From positions 15,396,962-15,460,961 of the forward strand of contig NC_069090.1 of the NCBI RefSeq assembly GCF_947172395.1: a stretch of 64,000 nucleotides of DNA, read 5' to 3'. A program made the position numbers and the translations under genes. The number at the start of each line of letters is the position of its first letter. Position 1 is the first letter of the stretch. The notes under the pieces were generated by a model. It was not told where the DNA came from. It did no database searches and worked only from the letters and a program-made list of their open reading frames with translations. This document shows positions 42,713-53,122 of the stretch, piece after piece. The stretch comes from Bicyclus anynana (lineage: Eukaryota > Arthropoda > Insecta > Lepidoptera > Nymphalidae).

Positions 42713-44096
42713 AACTAGCGGACGCCCGCTATTTCGTCCGCGTAAAACTTGTTATAAACTTTCAACCCCTATTTCACCCCCTTTATATTTTCGCATGTTT
42801 TATATCTATACTAATATTATAAAGAGGTAAAGTTTGTAAGTTTGTAACAATTTTTTGAAATGGGGTAATCTTCGGAACTACTGGTCCGATTTTAAAAATT
42901 CTTTCACCAGTAGAATGCTACGTTATCGGGGAGTGCTATAGGCTATATTTTATATTTCTATCATATATAACTACTGAGTTATCGCGAGTTTTCTCTTACA
43001 GGTCGGACCGAAAAACTTACTTATTCGCATGCGCTGCCTCAACCATTGCGTATAACTGAAATAAATGTATGGAGGCTTTTTGAACCTTTAAAAGTTCTAC
43101 AAAAAAGTCCGCGACACCATATATCTATCTTTTATATTTTAGCAGATATAGTACCTTTAGTACTTTAATAAATTATTTAAATTTTAAATTAAGGTTTACG
43201 TCATTATTTACACAACTGAACTTAAATCCTTATCAAAATAAATTATTTAATAATCACAAGGATATTATAGAGATAAGATTTGCCCTTTACAGTATGTTAA
43301 TTAGTTATATAGTTTCGGAGATAATACAAAATTTCTGAAAGTCGCCAAAATGCCGCTATATGACGCCCCGCGGTTTCAATTACGTGGTTCCCGTTCCCAT
43401 GCGAATATGAGGATCAAACATAGCCTATGACACTCGCAAATAATGTAGCTTTCTGTTGGTAAAAGAATTTTCCAAATCGGTCCAGTAGATCCAGAGATTA
43501 CCCCCGACAACCACACAAACTTTACCTCTTTATAGTATTAGCATAGAAGTCGCTTGGGAAATTATAGTCTTTTGGTCATTGCACCACGCACAAATGACTG
43601 GACCAATTTTGCTGAGGGTAGGGATAGGATAGGGGTAGGGAAGGGGTAGGATAGAGGTAGGGTAGGGGTAATTTAGGGAAAGTGTAGGGTAGGGTAGGGT
43701 ACGGATAAGGTAAGGGGTAGTGTAGGGTAGGGGCAAGGTAGAGGTAGGGGAAGGATATGGAACGTATAGGGTAAGGGAGGAGTAGGATAGGGGTAGGGTA
43801 GGGTAAGGTAGGGTAGGGGTAGGGTACGGGTAGGGTAGGGTTAGGTTAGGGGTAAGGTAGGGGAAGGGAAGGGTTAGGGTTAGCGGTAGGGTAGGAGTAA
43901 GGTAGGGGTAGGGTAGGGGTAGGGTAGCATAGGGTATGGATAGGTTACGGGTAGGGATAAGGTGGGGGGATGGTTAGGGTAGGAGTAAGGTAGGGGAAGG
44001 GTAGGGTAGGGTTAGGTAGGTTTACGAGCAGGGTAAGGTAGAGGTAGATAAGTTTACATCAATTTTTACGCGGACGAAGTCGCGGGCGTCCGCTAG
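42713..44096. repeat. cluster of Helitron-like copies
   Basis: Several nested or adjacent copies: an ACTAGCGGACGCCCGC end at 42714, a TCTATACTAATATTATAAAG start at 42805, another inverted body at 43370-43545, and a terminal hairpin GCGGACG...CGTCCGC followed by TAG at 44070-44096. A TC start and hairpin plus CTAG end fit non-autonomous Helitrons. Confidence 0.6.
43605..44060 (+). repeat. GGGTA-type tandem array
   Basis: About 450 bp of degenerate GGGTA/GGGGTA units inside a Helitron-like copy. Shorter arrays are at 54318-54360 and 55255-55430, also followed by the same 3' hairpin. Similar to, but not, the insect telomere unit TTAGG. Confidence 0.85.
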
Positions 44097-44284
44097 TTTA
44101 AATATATAATAAATAGTCCACTAATCATTTTACAAAAATATAACTCAAAATATGAACGATTTATATTAGAAAAAAAATTCAACCTGTTTTTAATCCTAAA
44201 GGGTAGAATTTTGAAAAATCTCGATTCACATTATTTTTAGTATTTTCCTACCTACCATTTTTTACGAATGTAACTTGAAAAATG

Positions 44285-44752
44285 AACTTTGTATACAAAC
44301 ATTCAACCCTTAATACGCCCTCTACTGGTTTTATTTTCGTAACAAAACGTATCCTATAACCTTCTTCGTATGTCTCAAATCGTGCCAAGTTTCATTTGAA
44401 TTCATTCAGTAGTTTCAGAGTAATGACCGGCCAACAAAACACAGACATGACAATGGACACACGGACAAGACAGACACAAAAAAATTACTTCGTTTTACTT
44501 TAAATTGTTATAATTTAACATTCAAGCTGTATCTACTGAGATAATTACAATGCTAAGATAATATAGCTTTTGGCCACAAAACTGCTGTTCAAACTTAAAA
44601 ACCGAATGATATACCACAACTCTAAACTAAGAAAATTTAATAAAATTGGCAATCGCCAGTTGGTTTACCTCAATTCAGTACGCGAAATAGAAGCAAACTA
44701 TATAAAGTCAGTGATTTTTTTTTTATAACTAAAATATTTTCAAAAACAGTAA
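44285..44752 (+). repeat. dispersed repeat shared with 18865-19315
   Basis: Same order of blocks as the earlier copy, ending in AAAATATTTTCAAAA. Confidence 0.65.
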
Positions 44753-44763
44753 AGTAATAGTAC

Positions 44764-44995
44764 ATCTATACTAATATTATAAAGCTGAAGAGTTTGTTTG
44801 TTTGTTTGATTGAACGCGCTAATCTTAGGAACTACTGGTCCGATTTGAAATTTTCAAATCGGACCAGTAGTTCCTAAGATTAGCGCTTTTCAGTGTTCGA
44901 TAGCCCATTTATCGAGGAAGGCTATAGGCTATATATTATCCACGTATTCCTACGGGAACGGGAACCACGCGAGTGAAGTGAGTCAGCTAGTTATG
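44764..44995 (+). repeat. Helitron-like copy with long palindrome
   Basis: TCTATACTAATATTATAAAG start, TTTGTTTGTTTGATTGAACG, then a perfect palindrome at 44816-44886, then AGGCTATAGGCTATATATTA and CAGCTAGTT end. Confidence 0.7.
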
Positions 44996-45759
44996 ATATA
45001 AGTGCGGTAAGTTGAAAATTACAGCCGAGGCGATATTGCAGCTCGAGCCAAAGGCGAGAGCTGTAATAAGGAAGCAGAGGCTGTAATTATCAAAGCGCAC
45101 GTATGTCATACGACGTTTTATAACACATTTGCTAGGAAACACACTTTCTGAAAATTAATTTGCATCTTTGCTTGTTTTCCTTGATGACATTTAGATATGC
45201 TTGTCGTTAATTATGCACAGATAACAAAGTGTGCATACCAGCGCTTGTTTTTTTTTAGATAAATGCACCAAAAATAGCCAATATAAATATTTACTAATAA
45301 AGTAAATTAATATTTTTGTGTTTCTGACATTTATTGTCAAAATTATTAAAATAAAAGAATTAAATGTTTTTTTTTATATTTTACCTCAACAAAGTTAATT
45401 TTATTCATAAAATGTTGAGCACTTTTCTGACATAATAAACATAAAATCTCTTTGCCAAGATTTATAAAAGTACCTTACGTTATTAGACGCATGATAAAGG
45501 TTTTATATTACATTAAGGCACATGTGCATTTTACTTTGCATTACGGCACATATGCGTAATGAGATAAATTACCATATTGAAATTGGTGAAAAGCGATACT
45601 TTACGAGCAAATGTGTTTTAAAGGTCATTCATTACATTGCTCTTAGTTGTCAGAAATAAATTGGATATTAATTCCAACTAGCCGACAAGGGTAGTTTATC
45701 TTGGCCCACTTCCATCTTACTCGTAGATTGCATAATTACTAACATTGTCACTAAATCAA
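44996..45759. other. noncoding, no gene seen
   Basis: An imperfect stretch with GAGCCAAAGGCGAGAGCTGT at 45050 may belong to an unclassified repeat. The rest is AT-rich. Confidence 0.4.
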
Positions 45760-46400
45760 AAAATCAAAATCAAAAATCATTTATTTCAAGTAGGCTCAGT
45801 TTACAAGCACTTTTGACACGTCAGTTGACTATTTGTAAAGATTCTACCAACGGTTCGGAAGGCAGGTTCTGCTGAGAAGATACCGGCAAGAAACTCAACA
45901 GTTGCTCTTTTGAAAAAGTCATACAGTATTATAATTTACAATTGATAACAATTACAATTTCTTATAGTTTTATTTCCTGTGTGAAGGTGGAAGTTGATCA
46001 AATGGCCTCCAAGCGCTTTTATCTTTAAGGAACTCATCAATGTTGTAGTAACCTCGACTAAGTAAATGTTTTTTAACACATTGCTTAAAGCTATTGGCAT
46101 TGGCAGGTCCATCACAGTCTTGGGGATCTTGTTATAGAAGAGTACACCCAAACCCACAAAAGATTTTTTTACTCTTTGGAGACGATATGCAGAAATAACT
46201 AACTTATGCCCGTGTCTAGTAAGACGTGGGTTTAAATCTCCTTTTCGTTTGTACAAATTAATATTTTGTCTTACATAGACTATACTGTTATATATATATA
46301 TATATTGACAGGCTACTGTTAGTATACCTATTTCTTTAAACTTTTGACGAAGGGACTCGCGTGATTTTAATTGATATATTACTAGCTCGCCTAGTGCCTA
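45760..46400 (-). pseudogene. Jockey/CR1-like LINE 3' end
   Basis: Minus-strand frame 46256-45936 reads LTRHGHKLVISAYRLQRVK, KSFVGLGVLFYNKIPK and MDLPMPIALSNVLK, the C-terminal end of insect Jockey/CR1-type RT proteins, followed by a 3' UTR with CAACTGTTGAGTTTCTTGCC. 5'-truncated. Confidence 0.75.
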
Positions 46401-46448
46401 GTACATTGAAGGAGGGGGATCTTTGCTCAATATACTTGGCTTATGATT

Positions 46449-46990
46449 TGGCTGGTGAAAGGCTTCAGTCGTGGCTAGTTATCACCCTACCGGCAAAGAC
46501 GTAGTCAAGCGATTTAGTTGACGGCCTCCGTGGTGCAGTGGTGTGCGTGGTGGATTTACAAAACGAAGGTCCTGGGTTCGATTCCCAGCTGTGCCGATTG
46601 AGGTTTTCTTAATTGGTCAGGTCTGGCTGGTGGGAGGTCTCGGTCGTGGCTAGTTACCACCCTACCGACAAAGACGTACCGCCAAGCGATTTAGCGTTCC
46701 GGTACGATGTCGTGTAGAAACCGAAAAGGGTGTGGATTTTCATACTAATCCTAACATGTTGGCCCGTTTCCACCTTAGATTGCATCATCACTTACCATCA
46801 GGTGAGACTGCAGTAAAGGGATAACTTGTAGATAATTAAAAAAAAATAGCTTTCTCATACGATGTCGTATAGAAACCGTAAGGGAAGTGAATTTTCATGC
46901 TACTCCTAATAAATAGCCCGCTTCCATCTTAGATGCATCATCACTTACCATCAGGTTAGATTTTAGTCAAGGACCAATTAGTAAAAAATA
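46449..46990 (+). repeat. SINE family 1 cluster
   Basis: A fragment (46449-46512), a full copy (46523-46850; head GGCCTCCGTGGTGCAGTGG, box B GGTTCGATTCC) and a tail fragment (46856-46990), all plus strand. Confidence 0.8.
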
Positions 46991-47137
46991 AAAAATAAAA
47001 AAAAATACTTACCCTCTTCTCTATAATATAGAGGTAGACCACGCCTGGGCCTGTAGCCATGTGGTCTATTCTCTTTCTACAAACGCCGCTTCGAAAATTT
47101 AAAAACAGGTCACGTGATCAAGTTGCCGATCAGAGGG

Positions 47138-47273
47138 CCTAGTGGCAGTTTGATACTGTAGTAACAGTATACTATCGCGTTAACGTAAACGCGAATTTCT
47201 AAGGAATTCAACTAGCGCCATCTACAGTATCTAACAGTATGAAAACATTGAAAACTCCCACTAGGCACACGGA
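47138..47273. mobile_element. palindromic MITE upstream of GMC-D
   Basis: GGCCTAGTGGCAGTTT and AAAACTCCCACTAGGC ends, shorter inside than the GMC-C copy. Orthologous position to 19458-19637. Confidence 0.7.
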
Positions 47274-47423
47274 TCTGTCATTCCCATACATTTTGTTAGT
47301 TTTCAAAGCGTTAGCGTTTTTAGAAAGAGAGCGACGCGCCACATGGCTAAGGCCCCAGGCCCTGTAATGTGGCTGTTTTAAAATAGGCTATCAAAACGAT
47401 TGTTTTATTTTTACAGCACAATC

Positions 47424-47535
47424 ATGGACGCCGCGGCAGCTATAGCCTCGGCTAACTATACTAAGGGTCTCTTCCTGGCGTTGTCTGCGCTAAGCCTGAG
47501 CTTATTCAAGTGGCCAGCACACGTCTCTGTTCCCG
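47424..47535 (+). CDS. GMC-D exon 1
   Basis: 112 nt coding MDAAAAIASANYTKG and a hydrophobic segment, ending CCCG|GTAACA. Confidence 0.87.
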
Positions 47536-50500
47536 GTAACAAGGATTATTGTAATCCAGATTAACTAAACATTTTACGCATATAAAAAACTAAACGACCT
47601 CATTGGCAATGTAACATTAAGTCCTGATTTGGTATCCAGGTCAGGTCCTAGAATATTGGTGTTTTTTTTTAAAGAAAAAAAGAAAGAAAGAAAAAACATT
47701 TATTTAAAAAATTGTGCCATACACCACAATGCCTAAGTATCCACTATTGTAGTGTCTGATGCTTCAACCACCTGAAAAATTGAAAATCAAAACTAAAGTA
47801 GTTGAAGCATCAAAAACCACTTCGTCCTGTGTGTTTTTCTATTTAGAGATTTTCAGCAGCAGCTCGGAGTTGGTAAGTCAGTGGGACTCTTACTCCGTGC
47901 CTCGGAGAGCACGTTAGGTTACATTTTCGCACAGAGTGAGACAAGCAGCTTGAAAAACCAAACGTCACGCGTCTCCTTGACATCCGCATATACAAACTTT
48001 TTTTCATAATTTGTATTTCAAAATTTAACACGCTTGATCAGTGAGCCTTAAAAATACGCTAATAATGATGACGGAACCCTAAAAAGGTGAAATACGATTA
48101 ATTTCCAGATAAAGCCCAATATGATTTTGTTGTGATTGGTGCTGGCACCGCCGGCAGTCTCATCGCGAACCGACTGAGTGAGGACTCCGACACGCGCGTC
48201 CTGCTCATCGAGGCCGGCGGAGACCCGCAGACTCTCAACACAGAGGTGCGTTGGGTTTGGAATTAACCAGATACTTCAAACAGTGCGTGTTGCCAGTGAT
48301 GACATATGGTTCCGAGACTTGGTCGCTAACTATGGGCCTCATAAGAAGGCTCAGAGTCACACAGCGGGCGATGGAACGAGCTATGTTAGGTGTATCATTG
48401 CGTGATCGAAACAGAAATGAGGAGATCCGCAGAAGAATCAAAGTCACCGACATAGCTCAACGAGTTGCGTAGCTGAAGTGGCAATGGGCGGGGCACATAG
48501 TTCGAAGAGCCGATGGACGTTGGGGTCCCAAGGTGCTGGAATGGCGACTCCGCACTAGTAAGCGCAGTGTTGGCCGACCACCCACCAGGTGGACTGACGA
48601 CATCAAGCGAGTCGCAGGGATTCGCTGGACTGCAGGTGACTCAGTATCGTGATGTTTGGAAGTGCCTTCAAAAGGCCTATGTCCTGCAGTGGACGTCCAT
48701 TGGATGATATGATGATTATACGGGGAAAATGGAACACAGGTTCGTTGTGAGTTAAAAGGTAGGCAAAAAGGCAGTACAATTTGCGTCTGTAAAGTTCAAC
48801 CCACTTTGGCAGTGACCGTATGTATAAATATAAGTATAAGATTTTAAATACTCGATTTTTTTTCAACTGTAGGTAATCGATACTAATATTATGAAGAGGG
48901 AAGATTTGATTGTTTATTTGGTTGCATTGAATAAGCTACGAAACTACCTACTGAACGAATTTGAAAAATTATTTTACTGCTCGGAAGTTACCATCCCCGA
49001 GTGCTATAGGCTATTTTTATCCCCGTATTTCTACGGGAACGAGAAACACGCGGGTGAAACCGTGTGATGTCTGCTAGTATTGCATATTTTTCAGCAAAAT
49101 TAAAGTACAGATTTTAAGTGGGTAATGTACGAAACGAAAAAAAAACTATTTTGTCAATTCATGTTTTGAATTTTCAGTTTTATTCCGCATATATATCTAA
49201 CATGCAGTGGTGTGCACTTCATATATGCAAAAATGTATTGCATACCCTAAGGGCTCATTACGAACCTAGATTGATGAAGGAATTCTCTATTTTGTATACG
49301 ATTTGTACAAATACCTAGTGCATACCCTAGTTTAAATCCCTGTGCACGCCACTGCTAACATGAGTATGAAAAGCGATATTTTATTACAGTTAGCTGGTTT
49401 GTTCCCATACCTGCTGAACACTGAGATGGATTGGAACTACACAGCGGAGAACGACGGCTACACCGCCCAATACCACAGAAACAAATACGTCAATTTACCC
49501 ACCGGGAAGGTTTTGGGGGGATCCAGTACCCTTCTCCACTTCTTCTACCTAAGAGGTCATCCTTGTGAATACAAACTATGGGAAGAAGCCGCAGGTGATG
49601 AGGCTTGGAGCTGGTGGAATCTTCTTCCGTACTTCAAAAGACATGAGCGTTTGGAAGACCAAGATATACTCAATTCTGAGTCTTCATACTTCCATGGAAC
49701 GGATGGATCAGTCGCGCTTACCAAAGAAGATAGAGAAGCGACGTTGAAATATTTGGAAGCTTTCCGGGAAACCGGACATCCTATTAAAAAAGACCTTACC
49801 ACCGATGATTCGATAGGATTCGGACAGCCCTTGTATTACATAGCCAAAAATGGTACTCGACAAAATAGCGCAGAGTGCTTCTTAGCACCTGCTAAATACC
49901 GTTCCAATCTTCACTTAATGAAAAAAACAACAGTGAGAAAAGTTCTTTTTGATGCCAACAAAAGAGCTATTGGCGTCGAATGCAGTACACCAGACGGCAA
50001 AATCATCAAAGTATACGCTCGGAAGGAGACTATACTATCGGCTGGCACTTTGAACACACCAAAGATCCTGATGTTGTCGGGAGTGGGCCCAAAAAGTCAC
50101 CTCAAAAGCGTGGGTGTTCCATTAGTTCATGATTCACCGGTAGGCCAGACATTCCAAGATCGTACAGCTGTTATTTTGGTTCATGGCTTAGAAAAAACCA
50201 ACGATACACCCCCACCGCCGAACCCGGCCGACTTTCCAGCGCCAACTATTATTGGAATAAGTGCTTTGAACGAATCCAAGAGTTGCCCTGATTATATGAC
50301 ACTGAACTTTGTAGTCAGAAATAACCCTGCAGCTCTGTTGCAGTTTACGTCTGTATTCTTCGGTTTGAATGACAATGTAAGTAATCAGCTCGCAACTGCC
50401 GGAACGGGAAGGGAAGTCCTCTTCACAATATTGAATTTAGTGAACTCTGCGTCAACTGGAAAAGTTTTGTTAAGGAGTTCAAAGCCTGAAGACCCACCAA

Positions 50501-50952
50501 AGTTCTACACAGGATATTATTCGAAAGAAATAGATTTGAACAACACTGTCGCATACATACGTGACTTTATCAAGGTAGCGGAATCGAGCACTTTCAAAAG
50601 CGTAAACGGCGAATTGATACATTTCGATTTGCCAAGATGCAAAGGATTGAAAAGAAACACGACGGAATATTGGAAGTGCTATATCCTGAACATGATGGAT
50701 AGCACCTATCTTTACAGTGGCACGTGCCCCATGGGTGCAGTCCTTGACTCCAGACTTCGTGTTAAGGGGGTCAAGGGTCTCAGAATCGGAGACGCCAGTG
50801 CTATTCCTAACCAAATCTCTGGCAATATTATCACAGCCAGCATGGTAATTGGCGAGAAATTGGCAGACATGGTAAAGCAAGACAACCACATAGAATCAAG
50901 TTCTCCTTGGAAATATTTAACTGAGTTTTTGTCTCGCTTAACACGTAATTAA
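47424..50952 (+). CDS. GMC-D: GMC oxidoreductase paralogue lacking both catalytic residues
   Basis: Predicted 603-residue GMC flavoprotein, close direct paralogue of GMC-C. Exons are 47424-47535, 48109-48245 and 49390-50952, all GT-AG. FAD fold (VVIGAGTAGS), signature 1 (GKVLGGSSTLLHF) and signature 2 (GTLNTPKILMLSGVG) are intact. At the active-site His position it reads TYLYSGTCPMG: Leu524 (codon CTT at 50710-50712) instead of His. The second catalytic position is Ile564 (SGNIIT) instead of Asn. The frame is otherwise uninterrupted, so this looks like a maintained protein that cannot use normal GMC base catalysis, or a young relaxed copy. Intron 2 was enlarged by a LINE fragment, a Helitron-like piece and a MITE. 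A TTTTTACAG acceptor 7 bp before the ATG suggests a noncoding leader exon. AATAAA at 51067-51072 is the likely polyadenylation signal. Confidence 0.9.
47655..47840. repeat. insertion in GMC-D intron 1
   Basis: A GAAAGAAAGAAA run followed by inverted AGTGTCTGATGCTTCAAC.. and ..GTTGAAGCATCA arms interrupts the old SINE copy that GMC-C has uninterrupted. Class unknown. Confidence 0.5.
48109..48245 (+). CDS. GMC-D exon 2
   Basis: 137 nt after ATTTCCAG, ending GAG|GTGCGT; protein identical to GMC-C exon 2. Confidence 0.9.
48280..48715 (+). pseudogene. RTE-type LINE 3' end in GMC-D intron 2
   Basis: Reads LPVMTYGSETWSL, MERAMLGVSLRDR, IRRRIKVTDIAQRVA, then after a stop WAGHIVRRADGRWGPKVLEW and GRPPTRWTDDIKRVAG, ending in GTCCATTGGATGATATGATG. 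This is the C-terminal part and 3' UTR of an RTE-like LINE, 5'-truncated. Confidence 0.8.
48875..49082 (+). repeat. Helitron-like copy in GMC-D intron 2
   Basis: ATACTAATATTATGAAGAGG start, ATAGGCTATTTTTATCCCCG and GCGGGTGAAACCGTGTG, ending TCTGCTAGT. Confidence 0.65.
49204..49354. mobile_element. MITE with CTAACAT duplication in GMC-D intron 2
   Basis: Ends GCAGTGGTGTGCACTTCATA and TGTGCACGCCACTG are inverted; flanked by CTAACAT at 49197-49203 and 49355-49361. GMC-C has an empty, slightly different site (CATAGATATCATGAG). The 7- to 8-bp duplication suggests a hAT-type element. Confidence 0.8.
49390..50952 (+). CDS. GMC-D exon 3
   Basis: 1563 nt after TTTATTACAG to TAA, same length as GMC-C exon 3. 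An in-frame ATG run (MSMKSDILLQ) lies just before the acceptor, as in GMC-C. Confidence 0.92.
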   Translation, partial: LAGLFPYLLNTEMDWNYTAENDGYTAQYHRNKYVNLPTGKVLGGSSTLLHFFYLRGHPCEYKLWEEAAGDEAWSWWNLLPYFKRHERLEDQDILNSESSYFHGTDGSVALTKEDREATLKYLEAFRETGHPIKKDLTTDDSIGFGQPLYYIAKNGTRQNSAECFLAPAKYRSNLHLMKKTTVRKVLFDANKRAIGVECSTPDGKIIKVYARKETILSAGTLNTPKILMLSGVGPKSHLKSVGVPLVHDSPVGQTFQDRTAVILVHGLEKTNDTPPPPNPADFPAPTIIGISALNESKSCPDYMTLNFVVRNNPAALLQFTSVFFGLNDNVSNQLATAGTGREVLFTILNLVNSASTGKVLLRSSKPEDPPKFYTGYYSKEIDLNNTVAYIRDFIKVAESSTFKSVNGELIHFDLPRCKGLKRNTTEYWKCYILNMMDSTYLYSGTCPMGAVLDSRLRVKGVKGLRIGDASAIPNQISGNIITASMVIGEKLADMVKQDNHIESSSPWKYLTEFLSRLTRN

Positions 50953-51479
50953 ATCTTCTTTTGTGACACTTGTACTTGTAGAAGTATGTAGACGAGGCAA
51001 TAATGACCTCATATTTATAAGAAACTTAAGAAATCGGTTTTGTAAATTAAATTTTCAAAAGACAAAAATAAATATTTGGTTTATATTTTGGTTTGCTTTA
51101 TTTGTTAAATTAATCAAAATTTATTTATTGCGAATTCAGGTTACAGTCAGACCTTATTGAAATAATCACCAAATTTCGCCTTACAGCTTGCAATATCATT
51201 ATTAAAAACACCTAACATTGTAATTTACAATAATCAATTCACACATATTAATTATTTGTACTGTGATTAATTAATTAGTAGGTATATTGAATGTTTTAGA
51301 GAATAAACCATGCAAAACAATAATTCTAATTTTGCCTTTATGTCAATATTATGTCAGTTTATATAGGGTAAATAAGTAAAATCATAATAAAATACAAAAA
51401 AATAGTCATTAATATGGTGTAACAAAGATCGAAAAATATCAAAAACTTCTTGAAATCAATTGAAATTGGTTTATTCATC
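50953..51479 (+). other. GMC-D 3' flank
   Basis: 3' UTR with AATAAA at 51067-51072, then AT-rich sequence without a gene. Confidence 0.55.
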
Positions 51480-52400
51480 ATACTACTTTTTGATGGAGTA
51501 GTATGCTTTGTTTATTAAAAATGTCTTTAATTGTTTCTTAAAATTTGTCAGGTTGGAAAGGTTTTTGATATTTAATATCAGCTTATTGTAAATATTTATT
51601 GATTGGCAAAATACACTTTCCGAAACTGCTGATTTTGCAGCTTATCCACACAACCTTAAAGGACATCTTTTTTTATTCAAGTTTTTGAAAAGTGACCCCA
51701 GAACATTATTCCGTATCTTAGAGTTAATTCGACATATCCAAAATAAGCAATACGCAGTGTTTCAACATTAGCTGATTTGATTCACTGTGTACGCACTGTG
51801 CGTAGGAAAATTTTAATAATTTCTTACATAGGTTGTCAACCTGTGTTTTCCAACCAAGATCAACAATTATTCCTATAAACTTGGTCTCACCTGTTTCACT
51901 AACTTGCATACCCTTATGGTTAATATTATTTGTTGTTATTCCAAATCAATTCCAGTTAAAATTAATAATTTTAGTCTTCTCCAAATTAATACTTAAATTA
52001 TTTTTACAAGCCAATCCTCATAAGTTAATGTATTATGACGTTCATATAATATTGTACAGTCGTCTGCAAATAGGACCATAGGTTGAGCTATTACCGAAGG
52101 GGGGTCATTAATATACATAATAAATAACAATGGGCCTAGAATGTTCCCTTGTGGCACATCATGCTTAACGCTACGAGATGTTGAGTGATTAAGATATCCT
52201 TGTTAAGTTATTAGGACATATTCTACTAATTTCAGTAATTTGCGATCTATCAGTGAGACGCGACGAGATAAGACGTCAAGAGATCTAACACAGTTCCTCA
52301 AACACCATATTTATATTATACGCAACAAAATATTATGATCCACAAAATCGAAAGCTTTTATCCATGTACAAAGCCGTTAGATATGCCAATCGATCCATAC
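51480..52400 (-). pseudogene. Jockey/CR1-like LINE reverse transcriptase, broken
   Basis: The minus strand reads KAFDFVDHNILL, then DVPQGNILGPLLFIMYINDP, then MVLFADDCTILYER (catalytic FADD at about 52066-52077), then thumb-like text. This is the order of RT motifs A, B and C in Jockey/CR1 LINEs. Stops separate the blocks. Confidence 0.8.
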
Positions 52401-52439
52401 AGACATCTTTATACAACGTATAGTATTGCCAGTGAATAT

Positions 52440-52735
52440 TTTATTACTTAGGTTCTGGGTTCGAAACCTGGGTCGAGATTTTAAGATATTTATTACTTGC
52501 TTCGAAGAATTTATCAGTTAAATTGTAAGCCCAGAGTTGGGCTGTTAGGCCGTCGGCCTGATATCATTGATATAGTGGTCGTTAAAACACAATATCCATA
52601 AGTCCGCCAACCCGCATTGGAATAATGTGGTGGGAAGCTCCATAACCTTTCTCGAGCGTCTTTTATCAGAAGGGACGCCTGGCCCTGGCTGTTAGAAGAA
52701 GCTGTTAGTGACGATCTATTTATTTATTTACAAAA
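52440..52735 (+). repeat. SINE family 3, headless
   Basis: GGTTCGAAACCTGGG, TTATCAGTTAAATTGTAAGC, AACCCGCATTGGAATAATGT, matching 9001-9240. Confidence 0.65.
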
Positions 52736-53040
52736 CAACACTCGGGAATACATTACAGTGGCTTAATTCATCTTCCCAGGCTACAATAAACAATATTATA
52801 AAAAAGAATTCCTATTTACTGAGAAAAAAATATGTTGTCTAAACTTGCACTCGATTACAATGACGCCTGATGAAAAGCAATGATGAAGCTAAGATGAAGC
52901 GCGCTTGCCTAATAGATCGCTAAAATTTTGTTAAAAACTTTACTTTTTTTCTCTGTACTGTTGTTTTACTGTCTTTCTTATCGGAACGATACGGATACGG
53001 AACGCGGTATGCGTTAGTATCTATTAATCTGAGGCGGTAC
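52736..53040. other. noncoding, no gene seen
   Basis: AT-rich with a TGATGAAAAGCAATGATG stretch resembling a diverged SINE family 1 tail. Confidence 0.35.
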
Positions 53041-53064
53041 CTATGCGGGGAGAAACAGAATAAA

Positions 53065-53122
53065 ATGGCGGATCAAAGTATGTTGCCACCGGTGATAAAT
53101 ATTGCTTCTTTTGCGGTGAAAT
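53065..53122 (+). CDS. speculative first coding exon
   Basis: ATG in a good context (AAAATGGCGG) opens MADQSMLPPVINIASFAVK and reaches AAAT|GTAAGC, a fair splice donor. The upstream 100 bp are less AT-rich and not an obvious repeat. No downstream exon could be joined. Could be chance. Confidence 0.2.

Noticed and set aside
43530..43736. Minus-strand frame rich in Tyr, Pro, Leu and Thr
   Set aside because: Translation of the GGGTA array; not a protein.
43605..44060. Internal telomere repeat (TTAGG)n
   Set aside because: The unit is GGGTA/GGGGTA with irregular spacing, embedded in a Helitron-like copy rather than a perfect TTAGG array.
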